A DNA stretch of 16,798 nucleotides from Hydnum rufescens UP504 (taxonomy: Eukaryota; Basidiomycota; Agaricomycetes; Cantharellales; Hydnaceae): the NCBI GenBank assembly GCA_014904985.1, contig MU129159.1:1-16798 (forward strand), given 5' to 3'. The notes under the pieces are model-generated. The model had not been told where the DNA came from, searched no databases, and saw only the letters and a list, made by a program, of their open reading frames with translations. The position numbers and the translations under genes were made by a program. Positions 1 through 6,934 of this stretch are shown piece by piece (positions within the stretch are counted from its first letter, which is position 1; each line of letters begins with the position of its first letter).

Positions 1-641
1 GAATTTCCCCCTTGTCTCAGGTGAACATCATTCCCCCTTCCAATTTTCAAATATCGAATATTGTCCGGCAGCCTTATATCCGAAGGATAGGACGTTCAGG
101 ACGACTCATTCCACCATTCCTCAAGGGAATCTGTCCAAAAGGGAAGGAGAAATAGTCATTTTATGTTCTATCCTATCCCCAGACTTGTAAATTGAATATC
201 TCTGTCAGTTTTGAAGCTTTTGACTTGATTCCTTTTTCTACATATTTCCCCTATCCCCCTGCTTCCATCGGATATTTGATCTCATAGCCGGGTTGTATAT
301 TAAGCGAATTGTGTTGAAAATTCCATTGTCTTCCCCCTCCCCAGTCTGAAGCACTGAAGTATTGCTGCTGGATTCCCGGGCGAATTCCATCTGAGGACAT
401 TGCTACTACTACACTTTGTCTAAGGCCACAAGACTAGGACCTTGGAGTGTGGGATTTGTGGCATAATTTCCCCTTTATTCATCTGCTTGGGCAACTACTG
501 CTGACAGCGGATTATCTTCTATCCTAAAGACCCTCCTACACTCGGACCTGAACATTCGGATTATTTTGGTGGCCCCGTTCTTCGTTCTCGATTCCATATC
601 GCGGACTGTGGCAGAGATTCCCCCATTTTCTCTTGCTTACA
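1..641 (+). repeat. probable 5' LTR, right-hand part (left end outside the window)
   Basis: This non-coding stretch precedes the primer-binding site and gag, where the 5' LTR of the retrotransposon must lie. It ends in ...TTACA at 637-641, three bases before a TGG-starting primer-binding candidate, which suits the usual ...CA end of an LTR. It is rich in C/T runs such as the tracts near 325-345 and 465-475. The left LTR end (expected TG...) is not in the window. The probable 3' LTR start seen at 12890-13093 does not overlap it, so LTR identity cannot be shown here. How much is LTR and how much is upstream sequence is inference. Confidence 0.5.
296..303 (+). promoter_or_regulatory. TATA-like element in the putative LTR
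   Basis: TATATTAA lies about 25 bases upstream of a C/T-rich tract (near 328-345), a layout often seen at fungal transcription starts. It would suit the U3/R promoter of the element. There is no second LTR to compare, so this is a weak call. Confidence 0.2.
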
Positions 642-644
642 AAT

Positions 645-653
645 TGGTGGTCC
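645..653 (+). other. candidate primer-binding site (minus-strand priming)
   Basis: TGGTGGTCC follows the putative LTR end TTACA after a 3-base spacer and precedes the gag ATG by 55 bases. Gypsy-type elements place an 18-nt or shorter match to a tRNA 3' end, beginning TGG, just after the 5' LTR. The complement would be a tRNA ending GGACCACCA, so one with an acceptor strand starting GGTCC. This is not the initiator-Met type. The tRNA identity was not established. Confidence 0.45.
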
Positions 654-708
654 TTACAGGGGGCCTCAAGAATCTTAATTCGAATCCACAACAATTCACC
701 ACTCAAAA

Positions 709-1662
709 ATGTCTTCAACGACATACTCGCGTATGCCTGGGCCACGGTCCAGGGACGCCCCCCGATTTACTGGAAAACGAATCTTATGGTTTCTCGCGGA
801 ATACGAGTTTTGCGCAACTGCAGCTGGTCTCAGTTCGGCTCAAACTATCCAACAAATAACTCATTATTGCGATTCAAAGTCCGAACGATTTATTGAGTCA
901 CTAGACGAGTACTACAATGACGATTGGGACGCCTTTAAGGCCCGGTTCATGGAATATTACCCCTCAGAAGAGGAGAAACCTTATTACAAGGTTTCTGACT
1001 TGATCAAGCTAGTTAGGAAACACCGAAAGTTGTCGTCGATTGAGAAGTTCGATAATTACATACGCGATTTTACGGTTATAGCTAAGTCGCTGGAAGAAAG
1101 GAAGGCTCTGTCTCAGATGGACAAATACAATTATTTTTGGAGGGGAGTTAAGCCTGTCTCGTTCCACGATGAAATAGGAAGTGCCATGAGACACTCTAAG
1201 CTTTGGACGGATTTGACAAACCCCCCGCTGATGGACGAGGCTGTCCAAACTATTAAGCTTTGTCTGAAGCGAGACTTGTATCGAGTTGTCGATGATGAAG
1301 AGGGGATTACGTCTTCGGACGATGAGGCAGCGCTGGTTTCGACAGATACGGATAGCGATTCGGACTCGTCGGATTCGGAGTCGGACAAAGAACCTAGGCG
1401 GATGAAGCACAAAAAGCATCAGTCAAGGTCTGAAGTCAAGCAAAAGAAGGAGGAGCCCACACCAAAAGCCACTGAGGCTAAGGTGCAGGACTTGAGCGAA
1501 CCGATGAAATCGAATATCGACAATTTGGCTGAAAAGATCGGTCGGTTGACAATAGCGCTGAGCCAACTTGAGGCCGACAAAGCCGCGCAACGAGCCAAAA
1601 GATTCACGGCTTCGTCAATGAGATGCTTCATGTGTGGAGAGGATGGCCACTCACCACAATAG
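709..1662 (+). CDS. gag: Gag (capsid/nucleocapsid), N-terminal part, cut inside the zinc knuckle
   Basis: Structural protein of the retrotransposon, expected to form the cytoplasmic virus-like particle and bind element RNA. The ATG at 709 has A at -3 and lies 55 bases after the primer-binding candidate. Residues about 17-195 form the helical capsid-like region, with an aromatic/acidic block near 68-94. Residues 195-228 are D/S/E-rich, 229-250 basic, and 262-293 a predicted amphipathic helix or coiled coil. C306, C309 and H314 are the first three ligands of a CX2CX4HX4C knuckle. The fourth Cys is missing because inserted DNA starts at 1655 and gives TAG at 1660-1662. The true reading frame resumes at 5748. 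Family assignment rests on overall layout plus the knuckle; the truncation is seen directly. Confidence 0.88.
   Translation: MSSTTYSRMPGPRSRDAPRFTGKRILWFLAEYEFCATAAGLSSAQTIQQITHYCDSKSERFIESLDEYYNDDWDAFKARFMEYYPSEEEKPYYKVSDLIKLVRKHRKLSSIEKFDNYIRDFTVIAKSLEERKALSQMDKYNYFWRGVKPVSFHDEIGSAMRHSKLWTDLTNPPLMDEAVQTIKLCLKRDLYRVVDDEEGITSSDDEAALVSTDTDSDSDSSDSESDKEPRRMKHKKHQSRSEVKQKKEEPTPKATEAKVQDLSEPMKSNIDNLAEKIGRLTIALSQLEADKAAQRAKRFTASSMRCFMCGEDGHSPQ
1648..1654 (+). repeat. target-site duplication, left copy (CACTCAC)
   Basis: CACTCAC ends the left gag part and recurs at 5741-5747 directly before gag resumes. Keeping one copy restores an uninterrupted Gag frame through the CCHC knuckle. The exact shared word is 7 bp. 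An 8-bp duplication with one changed base is possible. Confidence 0.75.
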
Positions 1663-1675
1663 GGACACTACTTTG

Positions 1676-1722
1676 GACCTCTTAGGCTGGCTTCCACTAC
1701 GCAAGAAGGGACCTAAGAGGTC
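1676..1722 (+). repeat. terminal inverted repeat, left end of copy 1
   Basis: A 47-bp sequence starting GACCTCTTAGG and ending CCTAAGAGGTC. It matches the reverse complement of 5673-5719 at 45 of 47 positions. The outer 11 bases of each side are complementary to each other, so the terminus is itself a hairpin. Weaker similarity (TTT and AGGGA blocks) extends outwards to the CACTCAC flank. Confidence 0.85.
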
Positions 1723-2070
1723 TCAGACTGCTAAGTAACCACAATGCCAACAGAGGCCGCTCACAGGGTCTAACCCTAGGGTAGCTCATGGAGCCTCATT
1801 TTATTGTCCATTGGAGCTCCTGGCTTCATGCATAGAAGCTCCTGCAGTGCAGCAATCTGTTTATTTCAGCTGCTTTAAGGCAGTATTGGAGCTGCTCACA
1901 TGCTGTTAATACTATTGTAGCTGCCCTGGAACTCCATCCCATAGAGAATCAGAGCTCCTCATCTTCCTGTAGCTGCTGTTAATGGCCCAAGGAGCAGCTC
2001 CTCCTCCAGCAGCTACTATTATTGATATCTTGAGTTGCTCATTTCTCCATTCAGGAGCTGCTCAACTCAC

Positions 2071-2153
2071 AGCAGCTGCTTGTCTCCCAGCAGCTGCTTG
2101 TCTCCCAGCAGCTGCTTGTCTCCCAGCAGCTGCTTGTTTCCCAGCAGCTGCTT
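2071..2153 (+). repeat. 18-bp tandem repeat, about 4.6 units
   Basis: Four consecutive units of AGCAGCTGCTTGTCTCCC (one unit reads TTTCCC), then a partial fifth. In one frame this encodes repeats of SSCLSP, but the ORF is chance: no flanking coding sequence supports it. In copy 2 the matching block (about 4279-4365) is degraded and carries foreign-looking bases. Confidence 0.9.
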
Positions 2154-2445
2154 GTTGAGGGTTGGGGACTGTTGGGGGTTAGGGTTAGGGTTGGATTGGG
2201 GTTGTTGGGGGTTGGAGTTGACATGGTACAGGTTGGGAACGTCCCCCCCCACAGCAGCTGCTTGTCCCACAGCAGCTACATGTTGAGGGTTGGAGACTGT
2301 TGGGGGGGTTAGGGTTAGGGTTGGGTTGGGGCTGTTGAGGGTTGGAGTTCACATGGTACAGGTTGGGAACGTCTACCCCCATGCCTAGTAGTATAGTTGA
2401 TGGTTGGGGACTGTTAGGGGTTGGGGTTTAGGGTTAGGGTTGGAA
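2154..2445 (+). repeat. G-rich TTAGGG-like tandem block, copy 1
   Basis: Three diverged tandem units of roughly 120 bp each contain GGGTTAGGGTTAGGG-type runs (2174-2201, 2302-2331, 2417-2439). Each has four or more runs of at least three G within short loops, so intramolecular G-quadruplexes are possible on the + strand. The TTAGGG words match the common fungal telomere repeat, but only two or three occur per block, so this is not a telomere. Confidence 0.8.
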
Positions 2446-2539
2446 TTGGCTGGGTGTATGTCTACCCCTGGTTGGGGGTTGCTGATTAATCACCCTTACA
2501 TGTGCTGCTGTAAGTATGATTAGTCCACAGAAATGTTCC

Positions 2540-2620
2540 AATGGCAGGATTTGAACCTGGTGACCTCATTGTAGGGCCTGGGTTTTGGGCAGTTTCGACT
2601 GCTGGACCTCAACCCCTCCA
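2540..2620 (-). repeat. tRNA-like (SINE-type) module with Pol III A and B boxes, copy 1
   Basis: On the minus strand the sequence GGTTCAAATCC at 2547-2557 matches the B-box consensus exactly and can pair as a T-arm. Upstream on that strand, GGTCCAGCAG (about 2599-2608) resembles an A box/D-arm. The spacing is close to that of a tRNA, but no clean acceptor stem or anticodon arm could be built. It is better read as a tRNA-derived SINE head than as a functional tRNA gene. Confidence 0.45.
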
Positions 2621-2867
2621 CCCACCCACCCATGTTTTGTAGCTACAAAGTTAGCGCGCTCAAGCCTAGGTATTATCGCTAGTTTTCGTAGATTGGGAGT
2701 GCTATGGAATTGGAAATGGAGCTGCCTGGGATAAATGTCAGTAGCTGCATCCTGATATAGCAGTTGATTATTGTCATTATAGGGAGTCGCTGGCTCTAGA
2801 CGGTGCTGGAAGCATATCCACATATTGGCTCCACAACTTATGGAGCAGCTCTTTGGCATGTTATATA

Positions 2868-3190
2868 GCTGCTATGAGAGTGATAGGGAGTCTGCTGGGC
2901 TCTGAATCTCCGCAGCTGCATGCGCCATTGCAGCTGATTTGTTCTTATTTGGGACGCTGGCCTCATTCTTTTTAAATACCAGCAGCTGCTAGGGGGCACA
3001 GCCACATACCAGCTTTTCTGATGACTATATCAGCTGCTATAGAAGTGATAGGAGCTGCTGGCTCTGAATTCAGCAGTGCAATTACGGCAGCTGACTTACT
3101 GTTCATTATAGGAGCTGCTCATTCTCAATACTACCAGCGCTGCAGGGCACAGCCACCATACCAGCTTTTTCTGTGTATAATCAGCACTTT
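2868..3190 (+). repeat. about 156-bp tandem satellite-like repeat, copy 1 (degraded)
   Basis: Two successive units each start near CAGCTGCTATAGAAGTGATA-like sequence and contain GGAGCTGCTGGCTCTGAAT, a CAGCAGCTGC word, and ACAGCCACATACCAGCTTTT. The same repeat is cleaner at 5067-5378. Numerous one-base indels disrupt this copy. Confidence 0.65.
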
Positions 3191-3481
3191 GGGATGGATA
3201 GGAGGTGCTGACCTGAGTCTTGCAGCTGCCATGGGCCATAGAAGCGGATTATGTTCATTTTATAAGAGCTGCTAGCTCTGGAGGGTAGGCAGCTGCTTGC
3301 CTGTAATTCACAGCCACACAGCACGATCAGGACCTATGAAGAGCTCTTCTTGCTTATTAGCAGCTACCTCTAGATGGGGTTGGAGCAGCTGGTCTCGTAT
3401 GACAGGCAGGCTGCTAGGAAGAAAGCCCTGATAGCAGCTGCGTTCTGGTGATTTGCCAGGAGCTGCTGGCTATCAGTGCTG

Positions 3482-3525
3482 GACCTCTGTAGTCCTTCCT
3501 GCCGTGTGAAGCCGCCTAAGAGGTC
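3482..3525 (+). repeat. terminal inverted repeat, right end of copy 1 (degraded)
   Basis: This corresponds to 5673-5719 but has several one-base indels and is 44 bp long. It keeps the GACCTC start and the CCTAAGAGGTC end. Confidence 0.75.
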
Positions 3526-3549
3526 AAAACTTGTTTCCCCTGGGGGCTG

Positions 3550-3556
3550 CACTCAC
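3550..3556 (+). repeat. CACTCAC flank at the right end of copy 1
   Basis: Same 7-bp word as at 1648-1654 and 5741-5747. It is followed by gag sequence TTAAG..., as at the genuine junction. Confidence 0.7.
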
Positions 3557-3850
3557 TTAAGACTGTCGGAACTAAGGCATTTATCACCCAAAAAGTCTTT
3601 TTGAACTCTCGAACGAAGCCGACTCGTTCAAGTCGACGGTCGATTTCCACGGGAGGCCAATATAACACGGAGGGAGTCGCCAGAGGTCCTTCGAGATCAT
3701 TACGCATGCGTCGGTATCGAGACTGGGAAGTTACGCAGTTGGGAGTCCCAAGAATAGAATTCGCACCTTGGGTGAATACGGGAGTCATTAGGGGGTGTTC
3801 CCGCTGAACGGACCGAGGTCTCCACTTCGGAAGACGCACCTAGGAAGAAG
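3557..3850 (+). pseudogene. duplicated gag fragment between the two TIR elements
   Basis: This stretch aligns along its whole length with 5748 to about 6045 (the Gag part just after the zinc knuckle). It contains dozens of single-base insertions and deletions and few substitutions, so no reading frame survives. The CpG sites of the gag sequence are largely kept, unlike the CpG-decay pattern of the 3' duplication. It ends in a junction near 3845-3867 that returns to the left end of a second TIR element. It may be a true tandem duplication read with poor accuracy, or an assembly product. Confidence 0.8.
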
Positions 3851-3888
3851 CCTCCGGAGTCCCTCACCACCAATAGGGACCTACTTTG

Positions 3889-3932
3889 GACCCTCTTAGG
3901 CTGGCTTCCACTAGCAAAAGGGGCTAATGGTC
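3889..3932 (+). repeat. terminal inverted repeat, left end of copy 2 (degraded)
   Basis: Counterpart of 1676-1722. The start GACC...TCTTAGGCTGGCTT is kept, but the inner arm is damaged, so the hairpin arms no longer pair fully. Confidence 0.7.
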
Positions 3933-4381
3933 TCAGATGTAATAACCCAAGTGCAACAGGAGGCCGCTTCACAGGGTCATCCCTTAGGGTAGCTCATCGG
4001 CAGCCTCATTTATTGTCCATTGGGCTCACTGGACTTCAATGCATAGAGCTCCTGCAGTGGCAGCAATCTGTTTATTTAGTGCTTTAAGGCGTATGGAGCT
4101 GCTTCACATGCTGTTAATACTATTTGTAGCTGGGCCCTGGAACTCACCCATAGAGAATCAGAGCTCCTCATCTTCCTGAGCTGCTGTTAATGCGCCCAGG
4201 AGCAGCTCCTCCTCCAGCCGCTACTATTATTGATATCTTTGGTGCCTCATTTCTCCATTCAGGGGCTGCTCAACTCACAGCAGCTGCTTGTCTCCCAGCG
4301 CTGCTTGATAATCTACACCAGAAGCTGATGTCTCCCAGAGCTGCTTGTTCCCGCAGCTGCTTGTTGAGGGTTGGGGATGTT

Positions 4382-4638
4382 GGGGGTTAGGGTTAGGGTT
4401 GGATTGGGTTGTTGGGGGTTGGAGTTGACATGGTACAGGTTGGAAGTCCCCACAGCAGCTGCTTGTCCCACAGCAGCTACATGTTGAGGTTGGGAGACTG
4501 TTGGGGGTTAGGGTTAGGTTTGGGTTGGGGCTGTTGAGGGTTGGAGTTCACATGGTACAGGTTGGGAACGTCTACCCCCATGCCTAGTAGTATAGTTGAT
4601 GGTTGGGGACTGTTAGGGGTTGGGGTTTAGGGTTAGGG
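4382..4638 (+). repeat. G-rich TTAGGG-like tandem block, copy 2
   Basis: Counterpart of 2154-2445. G-run clusters with quadruplex potential lie at 4382-4408, 4503-4530 and 4616-4638. The third cluster has a longer GGGG-TT-GGGG-TTTA-GGG-TTA-GGG form, as in copy 1. Confidence 0.78.
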
Positions 4639-4739
4639 TTGGAATTGGCTGGGTGTATGTCTACCCCTGGTTGGGGGTTGCTGACTAATCACCCTTACAT
4701 GTGCTGCTGTAAGTATGATTAGTCACCAGAAATGTTCCA

Positions 4740-4815
4740 ATGGCAGGATTTGAACCTGTGACCTCATTGTAGGGCCTGGGATTTTGGCAGTTTAGACCGC
4801 TGGACCTTCAACCCC
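4740..4815 (-). repeat. tRNA-like (SINE-type) module with Pol III A and B boxes, copy 2
   Basis: The B box GGTTCAAATCC is exact on the minus strand at 4746-4756. The A-box-like GGTCCAGCGGTCTAAA is read from about 4806 down to 4791 and is closer to a tRNA D-arm than in copy 1. As in copy 1, no complete cloverleaf is evident. Confidence 0.45.
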
Positions 4816-5066
4816 CTCCCACCCACCCATGATTTTTTGTACTACAAGTAGGCGCATTCAAGCCTAAGGTATATCAGCTAGTTATGCAGTAAGATTGGAG
4901 CTGCTATGGAATGGAAAGGAGCTGCTGGCACTAAATGTCAGTAGCTGCATCCTGATATAGCAGTTGATTATTGGTCATTATAGGAGCTGCTGGCTCTCAG
5001 AGGTGCTGGAAGCATAGCCACATATTGGCTCCACAGAGCTTATGAGCAGCTCTTTGGATGTTATAT

Positions 5067-5378
5067 CAGCTGCTATAGAAGTGATAGGAGCTGCTGGCTC
5101 TGAATCTCAGCAGCTGCATGCCATATAGCAGCTGATTATTGTTCATTATTGGAGCTGCTCATTCTCAATATACCAGCAGCTGCTAGGGGCACAGCCACAT
5201 ACCAGCTTTTCTGATGATATATCAGCTGCTATAGAAGTGATAGGAGCTGCTGGCTCTGAATCTCAGCAGCTGCACACCATACGGCAGCTGATTACTGTTC
5301 ATTATAGGAGCTGCTCATTCTCAATATACCAGCAGCTGCTAGGAGCACAGCCACATACCAGCTTTTCTGATGATATAT
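5067..5378 (+). repeat. about 156-bp tandem satellite-like repeat, copy 2
   Basis: Near-identical units begin at 5067 and 5223 (period 156 bp). More diverged relatives lie just before (about 4930-5066) and after (about 5376-5535). Each unit is built from CAGCTG palindromes embedded in short words such as GGAGCTGCTGGCTCT. Confidence 0.8.
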
Positions 5379-5672
5379 CAGCTACTTTGGGATGGATAGG
5401 AGGTGCTGACCTGAGTCTTAGCAGCTGCATGGGCACATAGAAGCTGATTATTGTTCATTATAAGAGCTGCTAGCTCTGAGGGTAGCAGCTGCTGCTGTAA
5501 GCACAGCCACACAGCCACAGATCAGGACCTATGAAGAGCTCTTCTGATTATATAGCAGCTACTATAGCATGGGTTGGAGCAGCTGGCTCTCAGTATGACA
5601 GCAGGTGCTAGAAGAAAGCCCTGATAGCAGCTGAGTGCTGGTGATTGCAGGAGCTGCTGGATATCAGTGCTG

Positions 5673-5719
5673 GACCTCTTAGGTCCCTTCCTGCGTAGTG
5701 AAAGCCAGCCTAAGAGGTC
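5673..5719 (+). repeat. terminal inverted repeat, right end of copy 2
   Basis: 47 bp, reverse complement of 1676-1722 with two mismatches. It contains the same internal 11-bp inverted arms (GACCTCTTAGG / CCTAAGAGGTC). Confidence 0.85.
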
Positions 5720-5740
5720 AAAACTTGTTTCCCTGGGCTG

Positions 5741-5747
5741 CACTCAC
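5741..5747 (+). repeat. target-site duplication, right copy (CACTCAC)
   Basis: Identical to 1648-1654. The base after it (5748) continues the gag codon interrupted at 1654. Confidence 0.75.
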
Positions 5748-6934
5748 TTAAGGACTGTCCGGAAACTAAGGCATTTATCACCAAAAAGGTCTTGAAACTC
5801 TCGAACGAAGGCCGACTCGTTCAAGTCGACGGTTCCGATCTTCCACGAGGCAATATTAACAACGGAGGAGTCGCGAGGATCCTTCGAGATCAATTAGCCA
5901 ATGCGTCGAGTATCGAGACTGAGAACGTACGCAGTTGGGAGTCCCAGAATCAAGAATTCGCCACCTTTGGTGAATACGAGTATGAGGTGTTCCCCGCTGA
6001 ACGGAAACACGAGGATCTCCCACTTCGGAAAGACGAACCTAAAGGGAAAGCACCGGAACGTCCCAATAGGGCATATGTTGAGTTACCAAAGCGAGCTAAG
6101 AAGGAACACGAGCCTTCTGGATCAAAGGAACAAGTACCTACCATATTAAAGCGGGACGCCAGAACCCAAGACCCGGTTTTGGACTTGCCTGACGAAGACG
6201 TGGTGATGGGAGATGGCACGAAGGAGGAACGGAGTGCGAGAAAACAAGTCAGTCCGCGCGATGGGAAAGGCCCCTTGGTTCCTAAGTCGAAAGACAGATC
6301 GACTAAACCCACTATGGAAGATGTCGTTATCCGTGACACAAAGGACCAGGTCAAAAAGCGGGCCTCCCCTGCGTACCGATTTGCTAGCGAGCTGCAAGAG
6401 AACGTGAACATTGAGGCTTTGTTCAAAGCGCTGATGGACAAGGAAATATCGCTTAAGCTGGGCGATGTCTTCGGTTCTTCCTTTGAGTTGTGCAAGAGGC
6501 TCCAGATAGCGTCGAAGACACAGCGGGTTCCGGTTGGTCAAGATGTAGTCGGAAGCAAGAGCCTTGAGGTCACGATAAACTCCGTTGAGCGTGGAGTAGA
6601 ACCTTCGCAACTGGGAAAGCGACCCCGGAAACCTCCGTTAATTAACTGCCCACCCAAGAAAGGCGATCCTACGTCTAAATCTGTCATATACGAACACGCA
6701 GATGTATCGACGGATGATGAAAATGAATACCTTGTAACAAATTGGAGCGATCACTTAGTCGAACCTACGGACATGAGACGTCACAGCCCCAAGCGCCCTT
6801 ATGTGAACCGGCCACCCAAAAGAGGCGACCCAATGGCTAAAGAGTCTGATAACGATGAAGATGTGCCGTTAGGAAAGAAAAACACATGGCACGCATCAAG
6901 TTCAAATGGATACACATTGAACCGACGGACATGA
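5748..6934 (+). CDS. gag: Gag, C-terminal part (end of zinc knuckle plus long charged tail)
   Basis: This is the continuation of the frame cut at 1654. With one CACTCAC kept, 946 + 1187 nt give exactly 711 codons including the stop, about 710 residues. The first residues supply the missing knuckle Cys (H-x4-C spacing restored). The rest is a hydrophilic, mostly disordered tail rich in K, E, D, R and P, about 390 residues. Near its end it carries a repeated basic-proline module: KRPRKPPLINCPPKKGD, then SPKRPYVNRPPKRGD (about 6785-6832). A third copy lies in the next frame (about 6939-6983). The first ATG-like start inside it is not needed: the frame is open from 5748. The length is unusual for Gag and may include a linker to protease. 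Confidence 0.8.
6859..6934 (+). other. Gag / protease reading-frame overlap (-1)
   Basis: The protease frame is open from 6859 (TGA just before it at 6856-6858), and the gag frame stops at 6932-6934. The downstream frame is -1 relative to gag, the usual arrangement for Gag-Pol frameshifting. An A-rich run, GAAAAAC at 6877-6883 in gag phase, is a possible but non-canonical slip site. The block EPTDMRRH-PKRPYVN continues as a homologous repeat in the new frame, so an accidental indel would look the same. Confidence 0.4.

Larger units (their letters stand above)
1655..3549 (+). mobile_element. nested non-autonomous TIR DNA element, copy 1
   Basis: About 1.9 kb inserted in the gag zinc-knuckle codons. 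It begins CACAATAGGG and ends ...GGGGGCTG, followed by CACTCAC. Both ends carry the same compound inverted repeat (1676-1722 and 3482-3525). No transposase or other convincing ORF is present. The interior has CAGCTG-rich sequence throughout, an 18-bp tandem repeat, G-rich TTAGGG-like blocks, and a minus-strand tRNA-like module. A 7-8 bp duplication and an AGGG-containing end could fit hAT-like or KDZ/Zisupton-like elements, but no superfamily is established. The right half is full of single-base indels relative to copy 2. Confidence 0.75.
3868..5740 (+). mobile_element. nested non-autonomous TIR DNA element, copy 2
   Basis: Second copy of the element, about 1.87 kb, starting CACCAATAGGG after CCCTCAC (a one-base variant of the duplication) and ending ...CCCTGGGCTG before CACTCAC at 5741. 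Its order matches copy 1: CAGCTG-rich left part, G-rich blocks, minus-strand tRNA-like module, satellite-like repeats, right TIR. Its left ~500 bp is disrupted by indels, while its right part is cleaner than copy 1. No coding sequence is supported. Confidence 0.75.

Noticed and set aside
1009..1419. Minus-strand ORFs opposite gag, integrase and the third ORF (for example 1009-1419, 5950-6495, 14292-14798)
   Set aside because: All lie antisense to recognised Pol/Gag sequence and show no motifs. They are open because of the codon bias of the sense strand.
2035..2286. ORF with repeated SSCLSP units
   Set aside because: It is the translation of the 18-bp tandem repeat inside a transposon. It lacks non-repetitive coding sequence, and the other copy does not keep the frame.
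2154..2445. Telomere or interstitial telomere array
   Set aside because: Only two or three TTAGGG units occur per block, embedded in longer diverged repeats in both copies, so this is not a chromosome end.
2540..2620. Functional tRNA gene on the minus strand
   Set aside because: The A and B boxes are present, but I could not form an acceptor stem and a clear anticodon arm.
2868..5540. CRISPR-like array
   Set aside because: Repeats are imperfect, of mixed period and contiguous without unique spacers, and the setting is eukaryotic.
1648..5747. PiggyBac-type insertion (TTAA follows the right flank)
   Set aside because: TTAA is present only on the right side, where it is part of gag. The left junction has none.
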